Below are positions 1 to 13,146 of a DNA stretch of 64,000 bases, one piece after another. A program made the translations under genes and the position numbers. Each line of letters begins with the position of its first letter. Position 1 is the first letter of the stretch. Source of the DNA: Glandiceps talaboti (Eukaryota > Hemichordata > Enteropneusta > Spengelidae); the NCBI RefSeq assembly GCF_964340395.1, contig NC_135555.1, positions 4,295,501 through 4,359,500 on the forward strand, in the 5' to 3' direction. The notes below the pieces were generated by a model. It had not been told where the DNA came from. It ran no database searches and saw only the letters and a list, made by a program, of their open reading frames with translations.

Positions 1-452
1 GAAGACTGTGGTAGTGTGATAATTTGTAAGTTCTAAATTCTCATAACCTGAAATAAAAATCAGATGAGAGGGTACTAAGACTAATTTACCCTCTTGTCTA
101 ATTGGTTAGAGTAATCTGTGCACCTGTCGTATCATTCTCTCAGTTTGCTGTAGTGACCACATTTTAGGTCGATAACATCTGAGTGCTGTTGTCTGACACA
201 ACTCCCTTGACTACTAACTGGGGAAAACATTGAAAATGGCTTTTTGAAAAAATATCTTTACATAAAAAAGAAGACTTGTATTGTCATTCCAATATCAAAA
301 TAACTTGCAAGTTGATGTCAATTCTTGCAATGTGATGTTCTTTTGAAGTGTATTCAATAATGAAGTGTTTTTGACAGCTGACAAAATAAATAATGTTCAA
401 TAAGTACAGACTAACCCCACAGGACTAAAATGTTATCATTGTTTTGTTCCAG

Positions 453-1877
453 TTGTCGTTTTCACCTACAACTCCAAAGTGGACACATATCAAAGTATTA
501 GCTTTACTACTGATTATCCTTGCTATGTGTGGTAGTCTCCTTGCACTCAGTATCTTTGTAGGAGTACATCTTGGACTTCATTTGTTTGCCTTTATGGCTG
601 CCGAGGTAAGTCCGTGCTTGGTTATCAGTTTATCTTTATGGCTGCCGAGGTAAGTCCATGTTTGGTTATTTGTGTGCCTTTATTGCCTTTATGCATGAAA
701 TGAAATGTTTTGCAAGCAGTTTTCATATAATAGTCATTTCTTGGAATAAAACGTTCTCTGAAAATATGACTTACACCTATATAATTATAAAGTAGTGTTG
801 AGATCTCTGATTGCCACGACAATTTAACTCTTCATTATAGTATAAATGTCATTTACAACAATCCATTTATGGAAAATGACTTCAGATGATCATAAAAATA
901 AAACTCAAGGAAGATGACTTGAAAAACCCTCTGTAATTCCTAGATTTTCAAATGATATAAATACATGTAGGAAAGTTCGGAACTCTTCATAAATAGATAG
1001 TTCCTATGATATACAGACAAGAGACAAATGTGATTGAGGTTCAGGCTGTGGGCATTCTATGTGTAATGTTTATCATCAATCAGTCATATTTCCTACTCAA
1101 GTTACCTGGTACTATACCAGACTTCCTGACCTTTGACACTAGGAGATCTTTAACCTTTTATTTACCCTTGTATATCTTGAAGCTAAGCACAGACATCAGT
1201 AGTGTTCATAGCTGTACTTACATGTATTTCTCCACATACATTTTGTATTAGGTAAAAAATGTTATGGCATTAACACATGTCCTAAACAGTGTATGAAAAA
1301 ATTGGTATTGTTTTACACAAAGTGGACCTGAAAACAATCTACAATTCAAGGAGGCTAGGGCATAGTAAGAATTTAGAATTTGATTAGACAAAGCGTAGGT
1401 TAGGGCTTGTCCATGCACCATTTTGAATAAATTAATACATTAAAATTATTATAAAGGTCTGCTCACATCTGTAATAATCTGTCTGATAATCAATACCATT
1501 GTCAGATTGCCATAGTAACCATATTGTTGTTCTTTGTCTACAGTGTGTGTTGCTGACAATCAGAACACTGTACGTTGTTATAAGGTAACAAAGACATTGT
1601 TATTTTAAATCTCTCTCAATTTTATATAATCCTCGGGAAGGAAACTAACCTTGTGATGTGGATGTTAGCTTGTATACAGTATTTGAGAGGATTCTATTAA
1701 CCCTGTAGTTTTTAATACTAGGTATGATTGAACAGACTTTCTAAGGGATGACTTGGGGTTAGATATGTTCATTGGAGGTTTGAGCTGTCTTAACCATGGA
1801 ATTCAATTTATCAACTCTTAGACTGTCAAGTAGGTCATTGGTGTGTCCTTATCAGGTTTGGGGAATGGGATGACATG

Positions 1878-1913
<36 letters not shown>

Positions 1914-3058
1914 GCTGATCTTTCAGTCAAACTCTGTCCATACATAAGGAATAATATTTGAAAAGAAGTTATACAAATGTAATACAAATTTTTGTTCAAA
2001 AAGTTCTAAAAAGTACAAAGTTGATATGATTTGTATAAAGTTAAATATTTTGGATGACCCAGTAATACTATTCATATTGATATATAGGTATGCCATTCAT
2101 CTATCTGACTTGAATCGCGATGGTCTATGGGAGAATCGTAGTGCTTATATTTACTACACTGAACTCACCATGGAGTTATCAGCCCTGTCTGTTGATTTCT
2201 GCCACCATTTGCATATGTTGGTAAGTTTTGATTCACATTGTTGACTCAGACGATTGGCTTATACTTAAAGAAAAAAATGTGAATCAGCATTGACAAAGTG
2301 TATGTTTGTGATTCAATAAATTGTAAAATGCTAAGAAATGTGTAAAATGCTGTGCTATTGTATATATATACAATAACAAACATTTTACACACTTTCTAAT
2401 TTTTTTGCGAATTATTGAGGTACAAATAAAAGCTTGATATATGTTGTTTCACATGTGACATAGTTTTTTATAAGTTGACAAATATAGTAACGTATGTTGC
2501 CATAGTAACGTTGATGTGGCCACTTTCATCTTCAACTAATGTCACATCTCACTTCAGCAGGCTTTTGATTTGAATTCAATAATTTGGTTAATATGACATA
2601 TTACCTCTGATGTCATAAAGACAAAGAATCAAGATATCAACAATTTGAAAAACTAAATTTTAAGAAACCAGTATCTAAACTGACAACCAGATATTGAATA
2701 TTGATATTCCCAGAGTATTGCCAATTAACTTAACTTTTAGACAAAATAAGTCGTGTTGCACCGCTTGACCGAAGTGTGAGGGCGCTGTCACAGCATCATA
2801 CCTTACAAACTACCTTACTTTGCACATACTGAGTATTTCCATCGGATTCAAATTTTCCTCATTGCATTCATTCTGTAATACAGCTATGGGCTAACATTTT
2901 CCTGAGTATGGCTAGTTTGGTGATCTGTATGCAGTTGCGGTTCCTGTATAATGAAATACAACGTAGGATAAAGAGACATAGGAATTATAGACGGGTTGTC
3001 AGTAACATGGAAGCCAGGTAAGAATACTCAAATGTAGTTGTTCATGTCAGGTTTGTAT

Positions 3059-3135
<77 letters not shown>

Positions 3136-5510
3136 TGCGTGTGTGCGTGTGTATGTCTGTATCAGTCTGTGCGTGTGTATGTATCTGTGTATGTGTGCAT
3201 GTTGTGTGTGTGTGTGTGATTGAACTTCAGACTGTTGTATCCCTCACAAATCAGGTTTAGTGTCGAGGCATCAATACTTGAACATTGTGATAAAGGAAAA
3301 AATCCTTGTAAAAGCCACATTTAGGGTCAATGAAATAATACTTTTGATTTCTAATTGATATCTAATGAATGTTGTAGAAATAGAAATAGCCATGCATTTG
3401 CACCAGCATTTGTTTTGTTTGAGAGAGTTTGGAAGTTATCTCCTGAATCTCACAGTGCTACCGAGTACAGATCGCAATGAAATCCATTTGAATGCCTATG
3501 CAATAAGTGACGTCAACTCTGTTACTAGTGATTTTTTTGTGATTAATTGAATACCACATATGATATGGTCATTATAAAGCATTGACAAAAATTTTTTTGA
3601 GATGGCCATATGAATGTACTAAAGTCCTAGAAATGTTTATAAAGAGTGAAGAACAGCAACAATTCACTTCCATAGTCATGTAAACTGTAATATGTATTAG
3701 AGGGTATAACAGGTTACCTTGGACTTGGTAATTCCCATGATACCCTGTCAATTACCTTGGACTTGGTAATTCCCATGATACCGTTTCAATGTGATTAATT
3801 TAGACGTGTTGAACTGTACCTTGTCACCTGGGGAAAGCCAGTAGACGTAAAGTAACATTCTACTTTACTTCAGTTCACCAAATACAAAACACACAAATTC
3901 AAATTAATCAAGCTTAATTACATGTCATGCTTTATACATTTGAGAAGTTCCAGCGGATATTGTATCACAGATTTCAGTGTTAACAGTTTGAATACTAATG
4001 TGTTAGGATACCTGTCAGAGATGTGATCAAATTGAAACTGAAGTTTACTTTGTACTCTGATTTCCCACAAGTATACATGTTATGCATCTATATGCCAGAT
4101 CATTACTTTGCTAAGAAATAACTCCCATGTGGACATTTAATGATAAAAGGCTGTTATGCCTTGAGTATTGAGTTGATATCAGTGACTTATTATCTAACCA
4201 CAAAAATGGTTTATTTTTTTAATGAGAAAGTAGTATGTGAGTTTAGATTTATTTTACAATAAAATAGTGAAAAAAATACAACACTTCTGTATCAATGTTG
4301 TGTTGATGATAACATAAGAATGCCAACAATGCTGATTCTATTTGTGAGTTTCGATAAAAGTACAGTTCTGTAGGTGACATAAATGAAATTCTTTCCATGA
4401 CTTTTAACATTTGAATTTAGAACCTAACTATAGTATAGATAAGTTGGAATACAGACTGATTTATTTATAGTGCCTGTGTATTACACATGTAATGGAAAAC
4501 ACAGCAAAAGCTTTTAGGCAGATTTAAAACATTGAAGAACAGCAAAGTGAGCTTGATGATTTTGTGGAAATGCTACTGCATTCAGTGGTATATGAAATAC
4601 ATATCAAAGTGTAGACTGGAAGATACATCATGTCACTCTGCCCATACCAGCCTGCTCTGATATTTAAGGGCACCCGTCACTGCATACCTTACAGACTAAA
4701 GCAAGGCTAGCTCATCATGTAATGCTACTCAACAGAACATTGCTCTGGAGATCGGTGCTCTAGAAATTTGATTGATTGATAGATTGATTGATTGATTCTT
4801 AATTAATAACATATTATCACTATTGAAACTTACAAATTGTGCATTGTAATAGTAAGACTTCAGGCAAAATTGAAAAAAAATGTGTGTTTCCAATAACCCA
4901 ACCTCCCCTAGTTTATGCCACCAACCCTAAACATTTTTTTAAACATTTAAAACAAAAAGATATTAGAAATTCTTTGACTTCTTGACCTTCATGCCTGTTT
5001 GTTTTCTTTCCCCAGCGATGCCTGTACATATTTCGTCAAACTATCACAGAAGGGATATTCTGACCAACATTTTGTTTGGTTTGGGTCAAAGCAATATTTT
5101 TCAAAAATAAAAACATTTCAAAAGATAAAATCAAATCAAATCCAGACCTACCTACCCTCTTAGGCCATGTTGTCGGAAACATACATTTATTTTTATTTTT
5201 TTCACCTTAGAATTGTTAAAACTGAAATGAATCACACAGACTGGGGTGTTAATACTCTTATGTTTATATTTGATGTAGGTTTGCTCCTGCTACAGCAGAA
5301 GAATTGGAAGCTAATGATGATGACTGTGCCATATGCTGGGATAGAATGATGACAGCTAGAAAGCTGCCATGTGGCCACTACTTTCACAAGTAAGTATATA
5401 CTTGAACACCCCCACCCCCCACCCCATACCCCCCATGGAACTATTACAATGGGCTTTGCATCCATGCGTGCACACATACATGCACACTCACACACACACG
5501 CATGCACACG

Positions 5511-5551
<41 letters not shown>

Positions 5552-5556
5552 TCACA

Positions 5557-5619
<63 letters not shown>

Positions 5620-8600
5620 CCAAGCCTGGAATAAAGCCAGAAACTGTTCGTATGCATGCAGAAAGCACTAAATATGACTAACATTATATATTGTTGCTAA
5701 CTTTAAAATAAAGGATAATAGAATGATCTTGAAGCAAAAGTATTATGAAGGCTCACCTTAGAGAGAGTTTACTGAACTTTTTGCTTTTGATATTTGTATA
5801 CTAATGTACAGTTTCCTCCCCTTTCTCTTTTCCTTGTCTTTTTACAGCTCATGTCTCAGGTCTTGGTTAGAACATGATACATCCTGTCCTACTTGTCGTA
5901 AATCTCTAAACGTTGCACCTGGTGGTAGCCCACCTGATTCTGAGGACGAAGTGGAAAGACCACCACAACCACCACCACAGGCAGCACGTGTTGGGCTTCG
6001 TTTCAGAGCTCAGAGAGAACCACCTGGTAGACGAATTAATAGACGAAACCACTTCTTTCATTTCGATGGTGAGTATCTGACAGCATCATGCCTAGCTTCT
6101 CAAATATCTCAATTACATGTATTTGGTTTGTGTATTCTATGGCAGTTCAATACACTATTCAAATGATAAAATGAAATATTTTTTATGTAACTGACCCTGT
6201 GATTAGTTTCATACACTATACTGTTGAACAATGATGAATGATTTTGTAAAGGATTAAGTTGAATTTATTTTTTTGTACAGAAAAAAAAACTTTCACATTG
6301 TTCATCATTGATATACAGCAGGTCAAGAAATCAACAATATACTTTGATTTTAGGGGATGCAAAATTGTCATTCTTGGATAATGAAAAATGGGTTCTTTCT
6401 TGGATAATGAAAAATGGAAGAACTCTTCAACCACAGCTGCTGACATATTTTCAGTAGCTTTTTACAATAAAATTGCATGATTTAAAGAATATTTGATTTA
6501 TCATAAAAACAGCTTGAAAGATACACAATCTGAATTCTCTGGTTGCAATTATTGTGCTATTTCTCCACATCTTATGTTTTAGTTATCTTTAACATCACTA
6601 TATTTCTTTGTTTATCATTACCAGGATCTAGAATTGCCAGTTGGATGCCAAGTTTTTCAGTTGAAGTAACACACACAACACAAGTGTTAGGAGGTCCTGG
6701 CCTTGCTGCTGTCAACTCTCAGTTAGAAAACATGGTAAGTTAGAATATCAGTAACTTGATAACTCAATCACAAATCAACACATCACACAACAAAGGTGTA
6801 AGGTGGACTTGCTGCTGTTAACTCTCAGTTAGAAAACAGAGCAAGATGATCATCAGGCACTCAACAATTCATCATAAACATAAATGTGTCACAATATATA
6901 ATATTGTCTTCATCATCATGACTTGTGTACATCATTTTATGAGAAAGATGACAAGTAGCAGCTGTATGGATCAGTACAGGTCAACTGAAAGTACAATTCA
7001 GTTCTTCAAATGTTTTATTATGCAAAAGATTTTTGCTGAAATAAAAGTTGGAGTTGTGTTTTGCATGATTTCAGTTACATTTATCTGAGGAAACAGACAG
7101 ATAAGTGTAAAAAAGAAAGTGGTGTAGTTTCAAGGTAATCTTAATGTCACAGAATAGAATCACCAGAAAGAAAATAAATGAACCAAATTGAAGTGACATA
7201 CACATTAACAAATCATGTACATTTCATAAGCTTGGACATTTTGCAGCCACCAAAGTTAAATTTTATAATGCTTTCGTGTTTTTGCTTGGGTAGTCCTTTG
7301 AATAAGATCAGGGACGGTCACTCAAGTGTTATTGGTAACTTGATATTTATAATTTTGCTTCTCTAGGCCCATCAGGTGCATGTGATGTTTCCACATGTTC
7401 CAGTAAATACCATTCAAGCTGATCTGAGAATAACACGTTCAGTTGAATTGACTGTTGATAATATACTTGAAGGAAGAATAGAAATACCACTGGTAAGTAT
7501 CCGAAATATGCAAATATGGGTCAGATTTTGATTTCATTTGTTCATTTTTCTGCTCAAAATGAATTTAAATTTGAAGGATTGGTAGAGTGATATACATGCT
7601 CTTTCTAGCAGGGGATATTTGTCTGTAAACAAAAAATAGAGTTGGAAAAAACAGCATTAAAGAAAGTATATTGTGAAAAATTCTATATTATAGGCTGATG
7701 TGTTTGAGCCTGGAAACCAACCAGAAGGAGCTGCTGGTTTCCAACCACCAAACCCACCACCACCAGCAGCAGCTGGTCTGTTTCAGCCTCCAAACCAACC
7801 ACCACCTGCTGGACTATTTCAACCTCTAAACCCACCACCGACAGGGCTATTCCAAGCTGCAAACCCACCACAGACAGGGCTATTCCAAGCTGCAAACCCA
7901 CCACCAGCTGGGCTATTCCAACCTTTAAACCCACCCCCAGAAGGTGATGTTTTCCAGCCAGGGAGTCCACCAACTCCACCTACAGATATGCAGTCACCAT
8001 TTGATAATTTACCCAGTAATATCTTAAATCCTGAACCTCAACCAAGTACATCTAGTGATTCACAGATTGCTGATACCACATACAATACTGATAACACTGA
8101 AACAAGGTCAGTTCTGCTTACACACTTGGGCTTCACATGCAAACATAAATCACTGACAAGTACTTTACTTTACTGTGTCATACTGCCACCACGCTTCTAT
8201 ACCAAGACCTAGATGAAGTGCTAGCCCTCAACATACCAAAAGAGCATTAACTTCTTTCTATACAGTGTTATCATTAGATAGTAAATTGTGTTACATAATC
8301 AGGATAGAAGTGAGGTCTGATTGTCAACTACAAATATACTAAGTTTGCAGGAATGCATGTACTTGTGGACTTCAATCTTGACCTTAAAATGTCAGAGTCA
8401 AGTCACTTGTCAATATTTTGTCAGACACTTCTGATACATACACAATGTAAGAATTTTGTCGTTTGAGTGAACAACATTTTGTAATGACAACCAATTGTGA
8501 CCTTGTATAAGAAAATACAGGTCTTTAAAATTTGTTATTGTAATGTTCTTGAGATTTAACCTAATGGTAGTAACTTGTGATTTAGACCCAGGTATTAGTT

Positions 8601-9729
8601 GATAACTTTTATCATAACAATCGACATGAAATGTTAAATGCAAAAGAAGAAATTGAATGTATAGTTTGTATTTGATTATCTTTATTCCATTTGTTGTTTT
8701 GTAGCAATGGAAATGATGGTAGCACAGAAAGTGCTAGGACTAGTATTGGTGGTATTGAAGTATATAGCAGTAGATTCAGTAAATCACCTTCTGAGAGGGA
8801 AAGTATTTTAGAAGAAAGGAAAAGAACTCTTCTACAGCAAGCTAGACGGTAAGGGATTTTGTATGTGTTCTGTACGTTCTTCTACAGCAAGCTCGACGGT
8901 AAGGGATTTTGTATGTGTTGTGTGTGTTCTTCTACAGCAAGCTAGACTGTAAGGGATTTTGTATGTGTTCTGTATGTTCTTCTACAGCAAGCTAGACTTT
9001 AGGGATTTTGTATGTGTTCTGCATGTTCTAGTATGGGTGATACAACCTGCGAAAAAACAGAAATGTGTTAACTTGAATGAAGTTAGCCAAGGAAAGACTT
9101 CACACAAAAACAAAACTAGGCAAAAGCAACAATACAGCTGATGCAAGAACAACAGCTGATGCCTCTCATGTAGATTCACATAATGCTTTTACCAGTTTGT
9201 TTATATCTGTGGAAGTTATAATGTAAAAGTAACAGACTCAAGTCATTTTTATGTGTAGCATTCTATTAGTAAAGGGAGTTATGGAATCTGGGGCTCATGT
9301 GGTGTTTATACTTTGACTGTCACAGAAACCTTATTTAGTTGATCAATTAAAACAAACTCACCCCTGACCAGTAAGACCAGTAATACTTAATGAAAAATTG
9401 AACTTTGCAGATAAGATTTCGTCAAAAAAAGAACTGCTGCAAAAACTGTAATTTAGTGGAACTCATAGGTAATATGTAATAATCCCATGATCTTTTGTTT
9501 TAAAAGGAGGTACATAGCTAGACAAAAAGAAGAACAAAGAGCAACTGAAGAAGAAGAAATTGAAGAAGAAAGTCTTGCCAGTATTCGACATTTCACAAAA
9601 GAAGGAGAAATATCTGAAGACAGTAATCATAGTCCAGAAGACCGGGTAAGAAGACGTGCCTTAGCACTAGAGGCTGCTGAAAGACGCCTTCAACAACAAA
9701 ATAATGGCTCCCATTCACACAGTGATTGA
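453..9729 (+). CDS. AMFR: AMFR/gp78 ER-membrane RING E3 ubiquitin ligase (3' eleven exons; 5' end outside window)
   Basis: Exons read 453-605, 1544-1584, 2088-2220, 2884-3017, 5279-5389, 5848-6068, 6625-6734, 7367-7492, 7694-8106, 8705-8848 and 9507-9729. All joins keep phase, giving 602 residues. In order they encode transmembrane segments beginning LSFSPTTP, a RING-H2 finger (CAICWDRM ... [23 protein letters not shown]), the conserved [14 protein letters not shown] linker, a CUE ubiquitin-binding domain (VMFPHVP ... [10 protein letters not shown]), a proline-rich stretch, and a C-terminal [15 protein letters not shown] segment matching the p97/VCP-interacting motif. This is the domain order of vertebrate AMFR, which ubiquitinates misfolded proteins in ER-associated degradation. 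Roughly 160 N-terminal residues are missing because the window begins inside the gene. The proline-rich block ([10 protein letters not shown]-like repeats, 7730-7950) is not in the human protein as I know it. Identification is firm; exon edges are by eye. Confidence 0.93.
1881..1912. repeat. (CAA)n microsatellite
   Basis: About ten CAA units run in an AMFR intron. No coding role is seen. Confidence 0.9.
2250..2530. mobile_element. Decayed copy of a palindromic inverted-repeat element
   Basis: The middle, around 2340-2392, folds on itself (GTGTAAAATG ... CATTTTACAC around an ACAATAACAAA core). Its right arm resembles the right arm of the clean 354-base palindrome at 38743-39096. It lies in an AMFR intron just after the exon ending at 2220. 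Both outer edges are uncertain. Confidence 0.5.
3060..3217. repeat. (GT)n / (GTGC)n microsatellite
   Basis: A long GT run changes to GTGC and back. It produces cysteine/valine-rich open frames that are not genes. It sits in the large AMFR intron before the RING exon. Confidence 0.95.
3713..3790. repeat. Two-copy tandem repeat
   Basis: A segment of about 44 bases containing TTACCTTGGACTTGGTAATT occurs twice in a row inside an AMFR intron. Confidence 0.8.
4612..4698. mobile_element. Short hairpin MITE, family copy 1
   Basis: The ends are inverted repeats of the TAGTCTGTAAGATAC type, and the inside carries the family's gccctca/gagggc signature in diverged form. Related copies are at 10386-10469 and 25162-25243, with a partial one near 2763-2811. 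It is too short to code for anything, so it would be a non-autonomous DNA transposon. The parent family was not identified. Confidence 0.65.
4700..4797 (+). mobile_element. Possible SINE or LINE 3' end with TTGA-type tail
   Basis: Non-coding sequence ends in GGTGCTCTAGAAATTTGATT followed by GATT/TTGA units to about 4797. A simple-repeat tail of this kind is usual at the 3' end of SINEs and some LINEs. No tRNA-like promoter boxes were recognised, so the assignment is weak. Confidence 0.35.
4880..5190. mobile_element. Inverted-repeat element related to 41110-41480
   Basis: Starts near TGTGTTTCCAATAACCC and ends near GTTGTCGGAAACATA, which are roughly inverted. It shares a CCAACCCTAAAC-poly(T) block with 41110-41480 in DHRS1. 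It ends about 90 bases before the AMFR RING exon. Confidence 0.45.
5465..5613. repeat. (CA)n microsatellite
   Basis: A long imperfect CA run lies 76 bases after the first RING exon. The Thr/His and Cys/Val open frames over it are artefacts of the repeat. Confidence 0.95.
8829..9028 (+). repeat. Four 50-base tandem copies of an AMFR exon-intron junction
   Basis: Unit 1 holds the last 20 bases of the exon ending at 8848 plus 30 bases of intron. Units start at 8829, 8879, 8929 and 8979. Each has a pyrimidine-rich TTCTACAG, like a splice acceptor, then 11 bases, then the donor position. The donor is intact in units 1 and 2, keeps GT in unit 3 and has lost it in unit 4. A spliceosome could therefore meet decoy donors and an 11-base mini-exon. 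Confidence 0.9.
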
Positions 9730-10264
9730 GAAAAAGTGCCTTTGTATAATTTTTTCTTAATTTGTAAATAACATGCAAAAGTTTTCATGAAAAAGTCTGA
9801 TAATTGCCAAAGATACGAAAATGCTTATTATAAGTAACAGAGCTGTTTTAATAATCATCTTCCTCTTCTTGACAAAAAAATAAGTGTTTACTTTCGCTGT
9901 ATCTTCATGACAGATTAAAATATTGTATATTTGTATCTGAAATTCTACTTTTGTTAACATTACTGCCAATGATGTGCTATCAGCTTTTATTTCCTGACAG
10001 AAAAGTGTTCTTGAAAATTAGAATTTGAATTATGGACTGGAATTGGCAAGATTGACAATTTATTGGTTTATATATAAAGTGAATTAGCAAGCCTTGTAAA
10101 TCCTAAATCATGTTATTTTTTTTGTTAATCACTGAGGTATAATCATAAAACAAAGGGATTGTCTAGTTTTCCAAAAAAAAAATAAAAAGTAAAATTTGGT
10201 TTAGTTTTATTGATTTTGTATCAGATGCATATTTTGTTTTAAATGACAAAATTGTGAAAATAAA
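9730..10264 (+). other. AMFR 3' UTR with poly(A) signals
   Basis: AT-rich sequence follows the AMFR stop. An AATAAA lies at 10259-10264, and another AATAAA-like motif in an A-rich run is near 10180. The true cleavage site is not known. Confidence 0.5.
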
Positions 10265-10385
10265 GTATTCCACACAAGACATGTACTTCATAAGGATTTT
10301 GATGATGTGTAAATACTGGACAGAAAGATTTTGAAATCACTGATAACGTGTTATAAAGCCATATACAGTATTTCAGCTTATACTG

Positions 10386-10469
10386 TAGTCTGTAAGATAT
10401 GCTGTGATGGGGCGCCCTCACACGATCGTACGATGAGGGCGAAGCTACACGACGTATGTTACAGTCTAG
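10386..10469. mobile_element. Short hairpin MITE, family copy 2 (near-perfect)
   Basis: About 40 bases at each end are inverted: TAGTCTGTAAGATATGCTGT at the left and its counterpart ending ACAGTCTA at the right. Inner arms GCGCCCTCA and TGAGGGC face a short central loop. This is the cleanest copy in the window and defines an element of about 84 bases. Confidence 0.8.
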
Positions 10470-12942
10470 ATTATACTGTAGCTCCACTCTTTTAATGTGA
10501 ACTTAATTAAACATTCTGTTTGGTGTATTTTAAGTAACACTTGAACAGTTTTGAATTACCTGATTGTTTATGAAAGTAACGTTTAGTCTTTTTTGGAGAA
10601 AATCATGCCACGGCCAACTATAATGATGTGTGGTTTTGGAAATATACCTTTCAACAGTAGGGTGGTTTGGTTGCCTTTATTCTCATCTTCTCACTTTTGT
10701 ATGACATACTGGAGTTATCAAGAGGCAGTATTCACAGACTTCTAGTGATACATAACGATTTGTTAATGTGTACATTCATTTTGATGTGCTTAGTGTCTTA
10801 GCAAGTGATAAGGAGCCGTCACAACGACAACAATTTGAGTCTAACTCCCTAGGAATCACTGGAAAGCACTCCAGAAAGTGATTTAAAATGACATCAACCC
10901 AAAATTGTTAACAAATCTAAATAAGTAAGTAGTGCTTAAAAAAAAAAATGTCAGTCTGTTGAAGATTTAAATACAGAATTCTAGGAAATGAAAGTAGTTG
11001 ATCATGACACTATCAGCAAAAACAAAATAACCCTATTATGAAATATGAAGTTATGAAACCTGTATACACTGGCAATCAACCATCCAAATCTGAAAGTAAC
11101 ATGATAGTATGCCATTCATTCACCAATTCTCCATTCTTTCACAATAAAAATATCAGTCATTGTCATTTCTATGTCCCAGAATTTTCTCATCGTAAAAGTT
11201 GAGGATCACTGAAAAGTAAACTTTGGTATCTTATTTTTACTGTAACCACAGAGAGTTTTCAAAAAATTATTTTTACTCAAACATTGTTTATCATGATAAC
11301 ATATCGGTTATAAATTTTGACAGTTGTAAATTTCTTGTTTATAAATGCATGTATAATTATGTGAATAATTCGTTATCTTCCAGTAGAATAGAATTTATGG
11401 CAAGTTTTCAAGTCTGGCTAATTTCCAATAGATATTGTCGTATAACATGTAAATATTGAATGACATTTCAAGTATGCTCACACTAGTAAGTATATACTGT
11501 ATTTGGGATGTTGATATATGCATTGTGTTTCTGACATGGAGTACAAAACAAGGGAATGACTTATGCAGGACATAGAACTAAACTTCCTGCTCAAAAGGTA
11601 TTGCATGCAGTGTTCTCCCCAAACAAAGTAATAAGGTTGTCAAGCCTTCTGGTAATTTCTGAGGTCTTCTTTATATATGAAAATCATTGTCCAAACCAGC
11701 TCATTGTTATTATGTTAACAGTATCACATCAGCTGCTGGACTCAAGACTCTCTTAAATCTCTAACTGACTGTCAAGTAGACAAGTGTGACGGTCTTAGAG
11801 CCATCTTGCAAACAAATTGTAGGTATAATACTGGCATGCAACATCCAAATCTCCCCTGACTGCCTATTTCATTCAGTGTAAACATCTCTCATGAATATTC
11901 ATTGTTCAACCACCATGAATACTGTAATATCATTTCTGCTGACTCCCATAATGCAATGTCCCACTGCAAAGATACCCTATAAAGGCACAAGATCAACTTG
12001 ATGTTTTTCTGAAATAGCAAGTAATTGTAGGTAATGTAAAATCATAAAATGACTCTCCAGAACCCAGAGTGTATCCATTTCCAGGAGTGGCATTCCCCTT
12101 TAAATGATCTTTTTTTAAATTTGTTGGCTAAATGGTACGAAAGCTATATTTGCCAGTGTCCATGTATTGGAAGGGTCAAAACAGTCAAATAATTGTGTTC
12201 CAGTAAATAATGTATTATAGATTTCCATCGTAGGATGCTGTTATTCCAACCAATTTTTGGAAGTATACATTTAATTTTGTGGAAGCAATTGCCAATGTAG
12301 ACAAGATACAACAGCCCCCCCAAAAAAACAGTATTTGGTACTGCATGCCTTCAACTTCAGATTGCATTTGATTTCAAATCATATGTACTATTGTAATAAT
12401 TGTTTTCATTAACATCACATGCACACATTATTCTGAATATCTCCAAGTTTACAGGTGAATCTGAGTTACTTTAAGTAAAGATGTTTTACATGTAAATCAC
12501 AAATTTTGTTCATAATTAACGCCTTCATAAAATAGGTTTGTGCCTATTGCCTTCAATGCTGCTTCCAGTATGTAATGTTACATTTAAACCTTCAAAAGAA
12601 GTGCAATTGTTTTCAGGCATAGTATGGTTTCAACAGAACTCTCATAGCTCAAGACTTAGAGATGTACATCAATTATACATTTGATTTCAAATTATATTTT
12701 TGTTTTTTGTAGTTAATTTTCTGCATTACTATCACTCAACATTCTGAGTAGCACTTTAAATAACCTCCCTTTAAATGTATAATGTTCATGTGTAGATAAG
12801 AGACAATCGGTCAATCAATCAATCAGTCAGTGAATTTATAATGTGCCAGTTTCCACTACGATGTAGAGTAGTGTATAAATTAAAGAGTACCACCAGCAAA
12901 AGTAATTCAGTCCAATGCATGCAAAAACTGACAAGATATGGA

Positions 12943-13146
12943 TACTGTAAACCTGACACTAAAGGGTTATTTTCACTAATTTCGCGGGAAAACAAAAACG
13001 CAAAAAACAAGTAGTGACTAAAATGCCTTCTTGTACATGAAGACAATGTACCAGTCTGGCAATTAGAGAAAATTAGTTTTTGAGAATTTGTGAAGACTGT
13101 AAAATTGCAAAATTTTGTAGTAGTGAAAATATGTAGGTTTACAGTA
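12943..13146. mobile_element. TA-flanked non-autonomous inverted-repeat element
   Basis: Begins TACTGTAAACCT and ends AGGTTTACAGTA, a perfect 12-base inverted repeat. Its first and last TA could be the target-site duplication. The interior is AT-rich with a small CG-rich patch (TTTCGCGGGAAAAC). No coding capacity. The structure fits a Tc1/mariner-type MITE. Confidence 0.7.

Noticed and set aside
3038-3260. Cys/Val-rich open frames
   Set aside because: They are translations of the GT/GTGC microsatellite in an AMFR intron.
5232-5684. 150-codon minus frame and three plus His/Thr frames
   Set aside because: They read through the CA microsatellite; the non-repeat part is antisense to the AMFR RING exon.
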